DNA from: CBDCGV01 sp965216955 | GTDB taxonomy: Bacteria > Bacteroidota > Bacteroidia > Chitinophagales > JADIYW01 | Assembly: GCA_965216955.1 (NCBI GenBank) | Contig: CBDCGV010000018.1 | Span: 248,001-312,000 of the forward strand | DNA: 64,000 nucleotides | Reading direction: 5' to 3' | In this document: positions 46,428 to 54,621 of the stretch, piece by piece | Position numbering within the stretch: position 1 is the stretch's first letter | How the letters are laid out: each line of letters begins with the position of its first letter | Notes under the pieces: generated by a model | What the model saw: the letters and a program-made list of their open reading frames with translations, nothing else | Told to the model about the DNA's origin: nothing | Databases searched by the model: none | Translations under genes and position numbers: made by a program

Positions 46428-48353
46428 ATGAGTTCAATAACCATAACATTTCCAGACGGAGCAAAGAAAGAATTTGAATCAGGGGTATCTTCTTATGATA
46501 TAGCCAAAGGTATTAGTCATGGATTGGCAAAAAATATCATGGCAGCAAAAATCAACGGCAAAGTCGTTGAAATAACAAAAAGTATTAATGAAGATGCAAC
46601 ACTTGAACTATTAACATGGAATGAAAAAGATGGAAAAAGCACTTTTTGGCACTCTTCGGCACATCTATTGGCTGAAGCCCTAGAAGCACTATATCCGGGT
46701 ATAAAATTTGGAATAGGCCCACCGATTGAAACAGGTTTTTATTACGATGTTGACTTGGGAGAACAAAAACTATCTATTGGCGATTTTGCAAAGATTGAAA
46801 AGAAAATGAAAGAACTCGCCTCCCAAAAGAATGCATATATAAGAAAAGAAATAAGTAAACAAGAGGCTGTTCAATATTTTGAAGAAAAAGGTGATGAATA
46901 CAAATTAGAACTTTTAGAGGGACTTAATGATGGAGATATCACCTTTTATAGCCAAGGTAACTTTACGGATTTATGTAAAGGGCCTCACCTTCCGGATACG
47001 GGAAAAATTAAAGCTATAAAGCTATTAAAAGTTGCAGGAGCCTATTGGCGAGGAGATGAAAAAAGAAAACAATTGACTAGGATTTATGGAGTTACTTTCC
47101 CTAAACAAAATCAACTAGAAGAATATCTCCATCTATTAGAGGAAGCTGAAAAAAGAGATCATAGAAAGATTGGTAAAGAATTGGAGCTGTTCACCTTTTC
47201 TCAAAAAGTAGGTTCAGGTCTACCCTTATGGCTACCAAAAGGAACATTCGTAAGAGAAAAACTAAGCGAATTTCTTAAAAATGAGCAGCTCAAAAGTGGT
47301 TACAAACAAGTTATTACTCCTCATATAGGTAACATAGAGCTATATAAAACTTCTGGACACTACGAAAAATACGGCCAAGATTCTTTCCATCCTATTCACA
47401 CCCCTCACGAAGGAGAGGAATATCTCTTAAAACCGATGAATTGCCCACATCATTGTGAGATTTATAATTCTTTTCCCAAATCGTACAAAGAGCTGCCATT
47501 AAGACTGGCAGAATTTGGCACCGTATATAGATATGAACAGAGTGGAGAGTTACATGGAATAACCAGGACAAGAGGTTTTACTCAAGACGATGCACATATA
47601 TTCTGCACTGCTGATCAATTGAAAGACGAGTTCAAAAATGTAATTGAATTAATTCAAAAAGTATTTTCAAAAGTAGGGTTCGCTAATTTCACTGCACAGA
47701 TATCACTTAGAGACCCTGAAAACAAAGCAAAGTATATTGGTAGTGATGAAAACTGGAGAAAGGCCGAAACTGCGATTATAGAGGCCGCTGAAGAAAAAAA
47801 TCTAAATACCGTTACAGAGTATGGAGAAGCGGCTTTTTATGGGCCTAAGCTCGATTTTATGGTGAAAGATGCCATTGGCAGATCATGGCAACTGGGAACT
47901 ATTCAGGTAGATTATAATTTGCCAGAAAGGTTCAATTTAGAATATGTAGGAAGTGATAATGAAAAACACCGCCCCGTAATGATTCATAGAGCACCGTTTG
48001 GGTCACTAGAACGTTTTATTGCAATTTTAATTGAACATACCGGAGGCAATCTTCCATTATGGCTTGCTCCAGAGCAAATTTATATACTACCTTTAAGTGA
48101 AAACCATATGGCTTATGCTGAAAAAGTTTCAAAATTCCTTCAGAATTCCGATATTCGCGTTGTCATAGATGACAGAAACGAAAAAATAGGTAAAAAGATT
48201 AGAGACGCTGCAATCAAAAAAATACCATATTCTATAATAATTGGCGATAAAGAAGCCAATTCTAACACTTTATCAGTAAGAAAACATGGCACAGGAGACT
48301 TAGGGACCTATTCTCAAAGTGATTTTGCAGCCTTATTACAAAAAGAATTATAA
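46428..48353 (+). CDS. thrS: threonyl-tRNA synthetase
   Basis: A 641-residue class II aminoacyl-tRNA synthetase. It has an N-terminal TGS domain, an editing domain with FWHSSAHLLAEAL and the later GPHLPDTG, and a catalytic core. The core contains KPMNCPHHCEIY (zinc/threonine-site Cys and His) and motif 2 FGTVYRYEQSGELHGITRTR. The anticodon-binding domain includes VVIDDRNEKIGKKIRDA. It charges tRNA-Thr. It is followed by infC in the same orientation with only a short gap, a common thrS-infC order. Confidence 0.97.
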   Translation: MSSITITFPDGAKKEFESGVSSYDIAKGISHGLAKNIMAAKINGKVVEITKSINEDATLELLTWNEKDGKSTFWHSSAHLLAEALEALYPGIKFGIGPPIETGFYYDVDLGEQKLSIGDFAKIEKKMKELASQKNAYIRKEISKQEAVQYFEEKGDEYKLELLEGLNDGDITFYSQGNFTDLCKGPHLPDTGKIKAIKLLKVAGAYWRGDEKRKQLTRIYGVTFPKQNQLEEYLHLLEEAEKRDHRKIGKELELFTFSQKVGSGLPLWLPKGTFVREKLSEFLKNEQLKSGYKQVITPHIGNIELYKTSGHYEKYGQDSFHPIHTPHEGEEYLLKPMNCPHHCEIYNSFPKSYKELPLRLAEFGTVYRYEQSGELHGITRTRGFTQDDAHIFCTADQLKDEFKNVIELIQKVFSKVGFANFTAQISLRDPENKAKYIGSDENWRKAETAIIEAAEEKNLNTVTEYGEAAFYGPKLDFMVKDAIGRSWQLGTIQVDYNLPERFNLEYVGSDNEKHRPVMIHRAPFGSLERFIAILIEHTGGNLPLWLAPEQIYILPLSENHMAYAEKVSKFLQNSDIRVVIDDRNEKIGKKIRDAAIKKIPYSIIIGDKEANSNTLSVRKHGTGDLGTYSQSDFAALLQKEL

Positions 48354-48369
48354 ATCAAAACAAGTTAAT

Positions 48370-48915
48370 TTGGCAAGAAGAAGACGTAAACCACAACCAA
48401 GGGTTGTAGAACCAAAGTTTAGAATTAATGAACGAATTAAAGTTCCTGAAGTTCGTGTTGTAGGAGAAGGCATAGAGCAGGGAGTCTATTCAACAGATGC
48501 TGCCATTCGTATGGCACAAGATATGGAGCTTGATCTTGTGGAAATTTCTCCCAAAGCAAATCCTCCTGTTTGTAAGATTATTGATTATAAAAAATTCCTT
48601 TATGAAAAGAAGAAGAAGGAAAAGGAATTAAAAGCTAAGGCACATAAAACTGTTATAAAAGAAATTAGATTTACTCCAAATACAGATGACCATGACGTGG
48701 AATTCAAAACTAATCATGCCATTAAATTCTTACAAGAAGGTGCAAAAGTAAAGGCATACGTCCATTTTAAAGGTCGAAATATCATGTTTAAAGAACGCGG
48801 TGAGCTTTTATTATTAAAATTTGCTCAAAGTTTAGAAGAGTATGGTGCATTGGAACAACTTCCAAAGTTAGAAGGGAAAAGAATGATTGCCTTTATAGCC
48901 CCTAAGAAGAAATAA
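48370..48915 (+). CDS. infC: translation initiation factor IF-3
   Basis: About 181 residues of IF-3. The N-terminal domain has RINERIKVPEVRVVGEG and LVEISPKANPPVCKIIDYKK, and the C-terminal domain has IKEIRFTPNTDDHD and the GRNIMFKERGE region. I start at TTG 48370 (giving M-A-R-R-R-R), because the longer frame from 48319 lies inside thrS. A non-ATG start is typical of infC and lets IF-3 control its own synthesis in other bacteria. Confidence 0.94.
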   Translation: MARRRRKPQPRVVEPKFRINERIKVPEVRVVGEGIEQGVYSTDAAIRMAQDMELDLVEISPKANPPVCKIIDYKKFLYEKKKKEKELKAKAHKTVIKEIRFTPNTDDHDVEFKTNHAIKFLQEGAKVKAYVHFKGRNIMFKERGELLLLKFAQSLEEYGALEQLPKLEGKRMIAFIAPKKK

Positions 48916-49056
48916 AAAGGAATACTATTTATTTATAAGACTTAAGACAAAGCTTTTTAGTCTTTATCATCTTTATTGTATTAGCCTCAAAATCCGTCAA
49001 CAATTTCTTAATAGTATTAATATTGTAATGCTTTGTTCTTAATGGTAAAAAATACC

Positions 49057-49064
49057 TATCTTTG
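49057..49064 (+). promoter_or_regulatory. promoter for rpmI-rplT (TTTG / TATCTTTG)
   Basis: A TATCTTTG -7 box lies 21 bp downstream of a TTTG -33 element (49032-49035). This is the best complete match to the Bacteroidetes TTTG-N(19-22)-TAnnTTTG promoter in the window. It gives rpmI a short leader and separates rpmI-rplT from infC. Confidence 0.65.
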
Positions 49065-49083
49065 CAGCTCAAATTAGAAGAAG

Positions 49084-49281
49084 ATGCCAAAGGTTAAAAC
49101 CAATTCAAGTGCTAAAAAAAGATTTAAACTTACAGGTTCTGGTAAGATTAAGCGAAAAAAAGCATATAAGAGTCACTTATTGACAAAAAAAGAAACCACA
49201 AGAAAAAAGAATTTAGGTAAAGATACCATTGTACATAAATCAGATGTCAAAAACATTAAGTTGTTATTGGGATTAAAATAA
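49084..49281 (+). CDS. rpmI: 50S ribosomal protein L35
   Basis: A 65-residue L35 of normal length, with MPKVKTNSSAKKRFKLTGSG at the N terminus and the basic SHLLTKKETTRKKNL core. It is followed 7 bp later by rplT. Confidence 0.96.
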   Translation: MPKVKTNSSAKKRFKLTGSGKIKRKKAYKSHLLTKKETTRKKNLGKDTIVHKSDVKNIKLLLGLK

Positions 49282-49288
49282 GATAGTC

Positions 49289-49633
49289 ATGCCAAGAGCT
49301 ACAAACGCAGTTGCTTCCAGAAAAAGAAGAAGAAAAATATTAAAACAAGCCAAAGGATACTTTGGGAGAAGGAAAAATGTATATACGGTTGCTAAAAACG
49401 CTGTTGAAAAAGGGTTGCAGTATGCTTATACAGGCAGAAAATTAAGAAAAAGAGATTTTAGAAAACTTTGGATTCAAAGAATTAATGCTGCAGCCAGAGA
49501 AAATGGATTAACTTATTCAACACTTATGAATAAATTATCTCAAAACAATATCGATTTAAATAGAAAGGTATTAGCAGATTTAGCGATGAACAACCCTGAA
49601 ACATTCAAAGCTATCGTAGACAAGGTAAAATAG
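49289..49633 (+). CDS. rplT: 50S ribosomal protein L20
   Basis: A 114-residue L20, with MPRATNAVASRKRRRKILKQ at the N terminus, GYFGRRKNVYTVAKNAVEK and the RKLWIQRINAAAR motif. It is needed early in 50S assembly. A strong terminator follows. Confidence 0.97.
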   Translation: MPRATNAVASRKRRRKILKQAKGYFGRRKNVYTVAKNAVEKGLQYAYTGRKLRKRDFRKLWIQRINAAARENGLTYSTLMNKLSQNNIDLNRKVLADLAMNNPETFKAIVDKVK

Positions 49634-49660
49634 ATCATCTATTAACATATATTAAGCTAA

Positions 49661-49687
49661 GAGCCTCGAAATTTCGAGGCTTTTTTA
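49661..49687 (+). terminator. intrinsic terminator after rplT
   Basis: GCCTCGAA (49663-49670) pairs with TTCGAGGC (49673-49680) and is followed directly by a T-run. Confidence 0.88.
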
Positions 49688-49700
49688 TTTTCATTGTATT

Positions 49701-50966
49701 ATGAAAGATTATTTAGGACTTTTACCCGGTTTAATTATAATAGTTGCCTTATTACTAATAGATATTTATGTTTTTCAATTAATTAAAACAGCATTTCAAA
49801 GCACTTCTTCTTTAATTAGAAAAACAGGAATTTCGTTATTCTTGGTTCTAAGTTTCTGTTTTTATATCGCCTTTTTATTTGCCTTTTTTACAGATTTCAC
49901 TCAATGGCCCTCTCAAGTTAGAAAGTATGTAACAGGCTTCATTATTGCCCTTGTTGCTTCAAAACTAACCATGCTCCCATTTGTTTTTTCAGATGATCTT
50001 TTACGATTTGGGAAGTGGCTAATTTCCTTGTTTTATAGTGGTTCAGGAAAGCACTTAACAGGGCATGGAATTACACGCTTACAATTTCTAAACAAAGCTG
50101 GTGCAATAGCAGGAGGTGCTGCTTTTGGTGCTTTTATATGGGGTGTTATTAGAACAGCATATAATTATAAAATAAGGCCAATCAATCTTAAATTAGAGAA
50201 ACTACCCAAGGAAATGGAAGGCTTAAGAATCGTCCAAATTTCAGATATGCATTTGGGTAGTTTTGCAAGCACGCGTCCAGTAGAAAAATTTGTACAGATT
50301 ATTAATAAAATTAAACCTGATTTAATTTTTTTTACCGGCGACCTAGTCAACGATTTATCTTCAGAGGCAGAGCCTTACAAAGATATTTTGTCAAAGCTAA
50401 AGAGTAAATGGGGTATTTATTCTTGCCTAGGCAATCATGATTATGGAAATTATACAACATGGGAACGTAAAGAAGATAAAATTGCTAACAGAGCTAGAAT
50501 TGTTGAATTACACAACTATTTCGGTTGGAACCTATTGAGAAATGAAAACCATCTAATCTCATTTGGCAAACATACATTGGCAATCATTGGTGTTGAAAAT
50601 TGGGGACATAGCGATCATTTTCCTAAATATGGTAATATTGAAAAAGCGGTTCAAGGTTCAGAAGCAGCTCATTTTAAATTGCTTCTTTCTCATGACCCAT
50701 CACACTGGGATTATATCATAAGCCAAACCAGAGATGATATTGACTGTACCTTTTCTGGTCATACGCATGGTTTTCAATTTGGTGTGGAAATTCCAGCTTT
50801 GAAATTAAAATGGAGTCCATGTCAATACACGTATAAGCAATGGGCAGGACTATATAAAAAGGGCAAACAACAATTATATGTAAACAGAGGTATTGGATTT
50901 ATTGGATACCCAGGTAGGGTTGGCATGCCTCCCGAAATAACTTTATTTACATTAAAAGGTGCATAA
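49701..50966 (+). CDS. membrane-anchored metallophosphoesterase
   Basis: A 421-residue calcineurin-like phosphoesterase. The N terminus carries three or four hydrophobic helices (about 5-27, 40-66, 76-95 and a further segment near 135-150), followed by the phosphoesterase domain. All metal-binding motifs are present: ISDMHLG, FFTGDLVND, LGNHDYGN, LLLSHDP and SGHTHGFQFG. It resembles the YkuE/YaeI group, which act on envelope-linked phosphoesters such as UDP-diacylglucosamine analogues. The substrate here is unknown. It is the last core gene before the cassette array. Confidence 0.88.
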   Translation: MKDYLGLLPGLIIIVALLLIDIYVFQLIKTAFQSTSSLIRKTGISLFLVLSFCFYIAFLFAFFTDFTQWPSQVRKYVTGFIIALVASKLTMLPFVFSDDLLRFGKWLISLFYSGSGKHLTGHGITRLQFLNKAGAIAGGAAFGAFIWGVIRTAYNYKIRPINLKLEKLPKEMEGLRIVQISDMHLGSFASTRPVEKFVQIINKIKPDLIFFTGDLVNDLSSEAEPYKDILSKLKSKWGIYSCLGNHDYGNYTTWERKEDKIANRARIVELHNYFGWNLLRNENHLISFGKHTLAIIGVENWGHSDHFPKYGNIEKAVQGSEAAHFKLLLSHDPSHWDYIISQTRDDIDCTFSGHTHGFQFGVEIPALKLKWSPCQYTYKQWAGLYKKGKQQLYVNRGIGFIGYPGRVGMPPEITLFTLKGA

Positions 50967-51535
50967 ATGATTAAGTTAGTAATATACCCAATAAAAAAAA
51001 TCTCTAAATTACCATCAATTCATGTTTTAGCAATATTTTTGTTGACTAAAACACAATAAACCTGTTGATAGAAACAAGTTATGTGCAAGTAAGGTATGAA
51101 TGATTGGTTTATACCATAAATTTTCAGTTTTACTTTCGTTTTATCATTGCCCCGCTCCTAGTATTTCCTTTAATTATATCTGGAAGCTTTCCGCTCCATC
51201 TATCTTACGCTCAATTTTTGGTACTTAATGTTTGGCTTGTGGGCTGACATTCCCTTCGGGTTTGCCTCCATGGGCTCTTTTTAGTTTTGTAATTTTTAAA
51301 TTCACCCTACTAGATAATTAAAAGTTCAACTGCAGGTGGTGCTTGTTAGAATTGAAGTATACTATGCAAGTTTTCTGCTTTTAGCTGAAGAAACCGTTTC
51401 GATTGAAATATTGTGGTTTATCGATCTTCATCGCTCTGCCAAAATTTATACCTCTTCCCTACTTCATCAAATAAAATTTAAACTCGCCAAACATTTATTA
51501 AAAATTGTGCTACGCTGCTACCCGGATTAAAAAAC

Positions 51536-51672
51536 CAGCACATAACATAGGCTAAAAATCAGGCTCCTTTAATTTTTTATTCATATTTTACAGTATGGTT
51601 GGGCATCCGTGCCGGCCGAATGGACAACTGTCCATTCAACCGCCCGTATTCTTAGCCTTTGAACGTTGGCAA
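51536..51672 (+). repeat. attC-like site A
   Basis: R'' arm ends CATAAC (51541-51546), then a 3-nt spacer and L'' GGCTAA (51550-51555). L' TTAGCC (51652-51657) is followed by a 7-nt spacer and R' GTTGGC (51665-51670). The loop holds a perfect hairpin GAATGGAC (51618-51625) with GTCCATTC (51630-51637). R'' with flanks (AGCACATAAC) is the complement of GTTATGTGC at 51076, defining cassette c0. This site belongs to the GGCTA class, together with sites E and I. The stretch 50967-51692 has no convincing gene. Confidence 0.75.
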
Positions 51673-51692
51673 TAATTAACTCACTAACAAGA

Positions 51693-52493
51693 ATGATCAG
51701 AAGAATTACTAAAGAACCAATTCCGAAAACATTATATAAATACAGAGATTGGTCTAATGAATTCCATAAAAGATTAATTACGAACCAAGAATTGTATTTT
51801 GCTAAACCAAGCGAATTTAATGACCCATTTGATGGTAATATTCCAATAAGATGGGATTTAATGACATATGAAGACTGTTTTAAACAAAACCTGAACTTAT
51901 TGAATACGATTCATGGAGATAAAGACCAAAATTTAGTTAAAGCATATGCAAAAAAAATAACGGATGAAAAAGAACTTTGGCACCCAGATTCGCTCTCAAA
52001 AGAAAGTCCAGAACAACAAAAAAAATGGGACTCAATAATTGGACTTTGTTCCTTGTCTGCTGTTAAAGATAATATTCTAATGTGGTCACACTATGGAGCA
52101 AATCACACCGGAATAGCTATTGGATTTGACTCAAAGTCCTTATCCCAAAATTATGACTTCGATTATATTGAGCCTATAAACTATCAATATAATTATCCAG
52201 AAATTCTGGGTACAGAAGGTAGCACAAGTCAATTTCATAAAAAATTCTTCTACAAATCAGATTCATGGAAGTATGAAAAAGAATGGAGAATAAGTAAAAA
52301 TCATATAGAAAACAGAATTATAAAAATAAATGTAAGTACTATATCAGAAGTAATACTGGGTTGTTGCATCAATGCAAATAATGAAAAGAATATTATCAGG
52401 TCTGTAGAAAAGAACTTACAACATGACACTCCTATTTACAAAGCCTTTAAAATTGACAATGCTTTTGGTCTAAATTTTGAACGCATAAAATAA
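51693..52493 (+). CDS. DUF2971 family protein (cassette c1)
   Basis: About 266 residues of DUF2971. The N terminus has the hallmark TLYKYRDW then ELYFAKPSEFNDPFDG, and the mid region has MWSHYGANHTGIAIGFD. No signal peptide. The function of the family is unsettled, but its members recur in defence islands and mobile arrays. An in-frame TTG at 51666 sits exactly on the recombination core, so the ATG at 51693 is the more likely start. It is the only gene of its cassette and reads with the array. Confidence 0.75.
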   Translation: MIRRITKEPIPKTLYKYRDWSNEFHKRLITNQELYFAKPSEFNDPFDGNIPIRWDLMTYEDCFKQNLNLLNTIHGDKDQNLVKAYAKKITDEKELWHPDSLSKESPEQQKKWDSIIGLCSLSAVKDNILMWSHYGANHTGIAIGFDSKSLSQNYDFDYIEPINYQYNYPEILGTEGSTSQFHKKFFYKSDSWKYEKEWRISKNHIENRIIKINVSTISEVILGCCINANNEKNIIRSVEKNLQHDTPIYKAFKIDNAFGLNFERIK

Positions 52494-52495
52494 AA

Positions 52496-52527
52496 ATTGT
52501 CAACGCAGTATAAAACACGTTGACAAT
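52496..52527 (+). repeat. attC-like site B, truncated
   Basis: R'' ATTGTCAAC (52496-52504) is followed by GCA, GTATAAAA, CAC and R' GTTGACAAT (52519-52527). The R arms are perfectly complementary, but the loop and the whole L' arm are missing, leaving 32 bp. It looks like a deletion derivative of the GTATAAAAA-class sites and may be inactive. Confidence 0.6.
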
Positions 52528-52535
52528 AATTAACT

Positions 52536-53291
52536 ATGAAAATCAGCGAAGACTTCTTATTTCATTTTACTCCAAGTATTCAAATTCTTGAAAAAATAAT
52601 TCAAGGTGGATTTATTCCCTTTTTTGGAACAGAAATTACTGAGTTTGATGATTATGGCCAAATAGGGATGAGAATAGAATCATTTCCAAGAGTTTGTTTT
52701 ACAGACCTGCCATTAAATGCAATCAAAGATCATAAAGCAGAATATGGAAAATATGCTTTAGGCATGAAAAAAGAATGGGCTATGGCTAATGGCTTGAATC
52801 CTGTTCTATATATACAAAAGAATTCTATTGTTGCCTCTAGCCTATCTCTTGTAGCTGAATCAATTGAAGACCTATACAAAACTATGAGGACCAATAAGGA
52901 ATCTAATATTAGAATGGAATTATTGTTTCAAAGATTCAATAACCTAAATAATATGATTGGTAGATTTGCCAAACAATATGAAATCACTAAAGAAGAGTCA
53001 GACAAAATTAAATTGAATGGAAAAATCATTCAAAGACAAGTGAAAAGATTTTATGATGAGCGAGAATGGAGATACATTCCATTTAAGTTCAAAAATAAAG
53101 AACTACATGAAAGGAATCTATTTCCCGCGCTTAATCAGAAAAAGGAAAGTTTAGATGAAATCTCCTACAAGTATCCTTTAAAATTTGACCTTAAAGATAT
53201 TGCTGCAATTATTTACCCTGATTCAATTGAAGAAATTCTCAATATGCTTTCTAAATACTACAAGGTAGATTCTGAATCAAATAAAAACTAA
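52536..53291 (+). CDS. AbiGi-like abortive-infection antitoxin family protein (cassette c2)
   Basis: 251 residues. The segment SFPRVCFTDLPLNAI, followed by YGKYALGMKKEWA and NGLNPVLYI, matches the AbiGi family (Pfam 'putative abortive phage resistance protein AbiGi, antitoxin'). No AbiGii-type partner lies beside it. The ATG begins 16 bp after the core of site B. The first 16 bp of this cassette almost duplicate those of c1 (TTGACAATAATTAACT against TTGGCAATAATTAACT). Confidence 0.75.
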   Translation: MKISEDFLFHFTPSIQILEKIIQGGFIPFFGTEITEFDDYGQIGMRIESFPRVCFTDLPLNAIKDHKAEYGKYALGMKKEWAMANGLNPVLYIQKNSIVASSLSLVAESIEDLYKTMRTNKESNIRMELLFQRFNNLNNMIGRFAKQYEITKEESDKIKLNGKIIQRQVKRFYDEREWRYIPFKFKNKELHERNLFPALNQKKESLDEISYKYPLKFDLKDIAAIIYPDSIEEILNMLSKYYKVDSESNKN

Positions 53292-53314
53292 AATTGAATT
53301 TATTAAAAACTAAC

Positions 53315-53386
53315 TATTGCCAACACAGTATAAAAAAGCATAACTTTGCTGACGCAAAGCACGCTTTTTATACTAAACCGTTGTGC
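53315..53386 (+). repeat. attC-like site C
   Basis: R'' TATTGCCAAC (53315-53324), spacer ACA, L'' GTATAAAAAAGC (53328-53339), central stem CTTTGC/GCAAAG, L' GCTTTTTATAC (53363-53373), spacer TAAACC, R' GTTGTGC (53380-53386). L'' has one base more than L', as in the extrahelical base of classical attC sites. Confidence 0.8.
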
Positions 53387-53411
53387 TTCATGTACCTAAA
53401 AAACCAGTAAA

Positions 53412-54467
53412 ATGACAGAAAATAAACTAACAACATATAATGAGATTATCAAATCTCTCAACGAAAAAAAAAGGCAAAAACACCTACTTATGGGAAATGG
53501 CTTTAGCATGTCTTATGATTCCAATATATTCTCATATAATAAACTTGCTGAATTTTTAAAAAACCTGGACAACCCCATCCTTCAGAAATTGTTTGAAATT
53601 ATAAAAACTAGCAACTTTGAATTACTAATGGAGCAATTAGACAATGTTGCACAAATTGCAGAAGTTTTTGGTGCTGATGAAAAAGTAGTGAATAAAATTA
53701 ATAAAGCAACAACTACGCTAAAAGAGAGTCTAATAGATGCAATTAAGGAACTTCATCCAGAACATGTCTTTGCTGTTCCAGAAGAAAAGAGCAAGGCATG
53801 TGCTAAATTTCTCAATGCTTTTCTAGCAGAAGACGGAAAAATATTCACGACAAACTATGACTTATTACTCTATTGGGTTTTAATGAGAAACGACATTGAA
53901 AACAAAGGTGATGGGTTTGGTAGAGAAGCTGAAGAAACAGATGATTGGGTTCCAGATGATGAAATTAACTGGTCAGAATTACGCTGGGGAAAATACAAAG
54001 ACACTCAAACGATTCATTATGTTCATGGTGCACTACATTTATTTGATACAGGCATGGACATAATTAAAGAAATCTACAGCAATGAGCATGTTTTACTTGA
54101 AAATATAAAGAGCCGAATGGCACGAAAAGAATATCCGATTTTTGTTACAGCAGGAAATGGAGCTGAAAAACTAAGTCATATAAGGCATAACAGATATCTA
54201 TCTTATTGCTATGATATTCTTTCAAACATTTCCGGTTCACTTATATGTTTTGGATTTGGATTTGGACCATATGATGAACATATTATTTCAGCTATTAACA
54301 AAGCAACAAAAAAAAGAAAAGATGAAAAAGGGAAATGGCAAATGTTGAATAGTATTTACATTGGTGTTTATTCAGAAAATGACATGAAACATATTCGATC
54401 AATTGAGAAAAAGTTTAAATGTAAAGTAAATCTATTTGATGCCAAAACAGTTAATGTTTGGAGTTAA
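53412..54467 (+). CDS. DUF4917 SIR2-like protein (cassette c3)
   Basis: 351 residues of the DUF4917 family, which shows SIR2-like nucleotide-binding features: LLMGNGFSMSYD (GNGFS near 29-32), FTTNYDLLLYWV (TTNYD 146-150) and HYVHGALHLFD (His205 in the catalytic HG position). A C-terminal ICFGFGFGPYDEHI element closes the fold. SIR2-like proteins in bacterial defence often hydrolyse NAD+, so an abortive-infection NADase is a reasonable inference but unproven. It is a single-gene cassette. Confidence 0.75.
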   Translation: MTENKLTTYNEIIKSLNEKKRQKHLLMGNGFSMSYDSNIFSYNKLAEFLKNLDNPILQKLFEIIKTSNFELLMEQLDNVAQIAEVFGADEKVVNKINKATTTLKESLIDAIKELHPEHVFAVPEEKSKACAKFLNAFLAEDGKIFTTNYDLLLYWVLMRNDIENKGDGFGREAEETDDWVPDDEINWSELRWGKYKDTQTIHYVHGALHLFDTGMDIIKEIYSNEHVLLENIKSRMARKEYPIFVTAGNGAEKLSHIRHNRYLSYCYDILSNISGSLICFGFGFGPYDEHIISAINKATKKRKDEKGKWQMLNSIYIGVYSENDMKHIRSIEKKFKCKVNLFDAKTVNVWS

Positions 54468-54498
54468 TATATTCTGATGAATAAAATTAAACACGAAA

Positions 54499-54569
54499 GC
54501 ACAACACAGTATCAAACAGCATTGAACCCAATAAATTGGGTCAACGCAGTTTATACTAAACCGTTAGCG
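54499..54569 (+). repeat. attC-like site D
   Basis: R'' GCACAAC (54499-54505), spacer ACA, L'' GTATCAAACAGC (54509-54520), loop stem ACCCAAT/ATTGGGT region, L' GCAGTTTATAC (54546-54556), spacer TAAACC, R' GTTAGCG (54563-54569). R'' is the exact complement of the c3 start GTTGTGC. L'' carries an extra C relative to L'. Confidence 0.8.
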
Positions 54570-54621
54570 GCAATTTGCACAAAACAAACAATTGAAACTC
54601 CTATTTTTTCGTTAATACCGA

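Noticed and set aside
51336..51530. 64-codon ORF in cassette c0
   Set aside because: The composition is unlike a protein and the frame overlaps hairpin-rich DNA leading into site A. No conserved motif; treated as chance.
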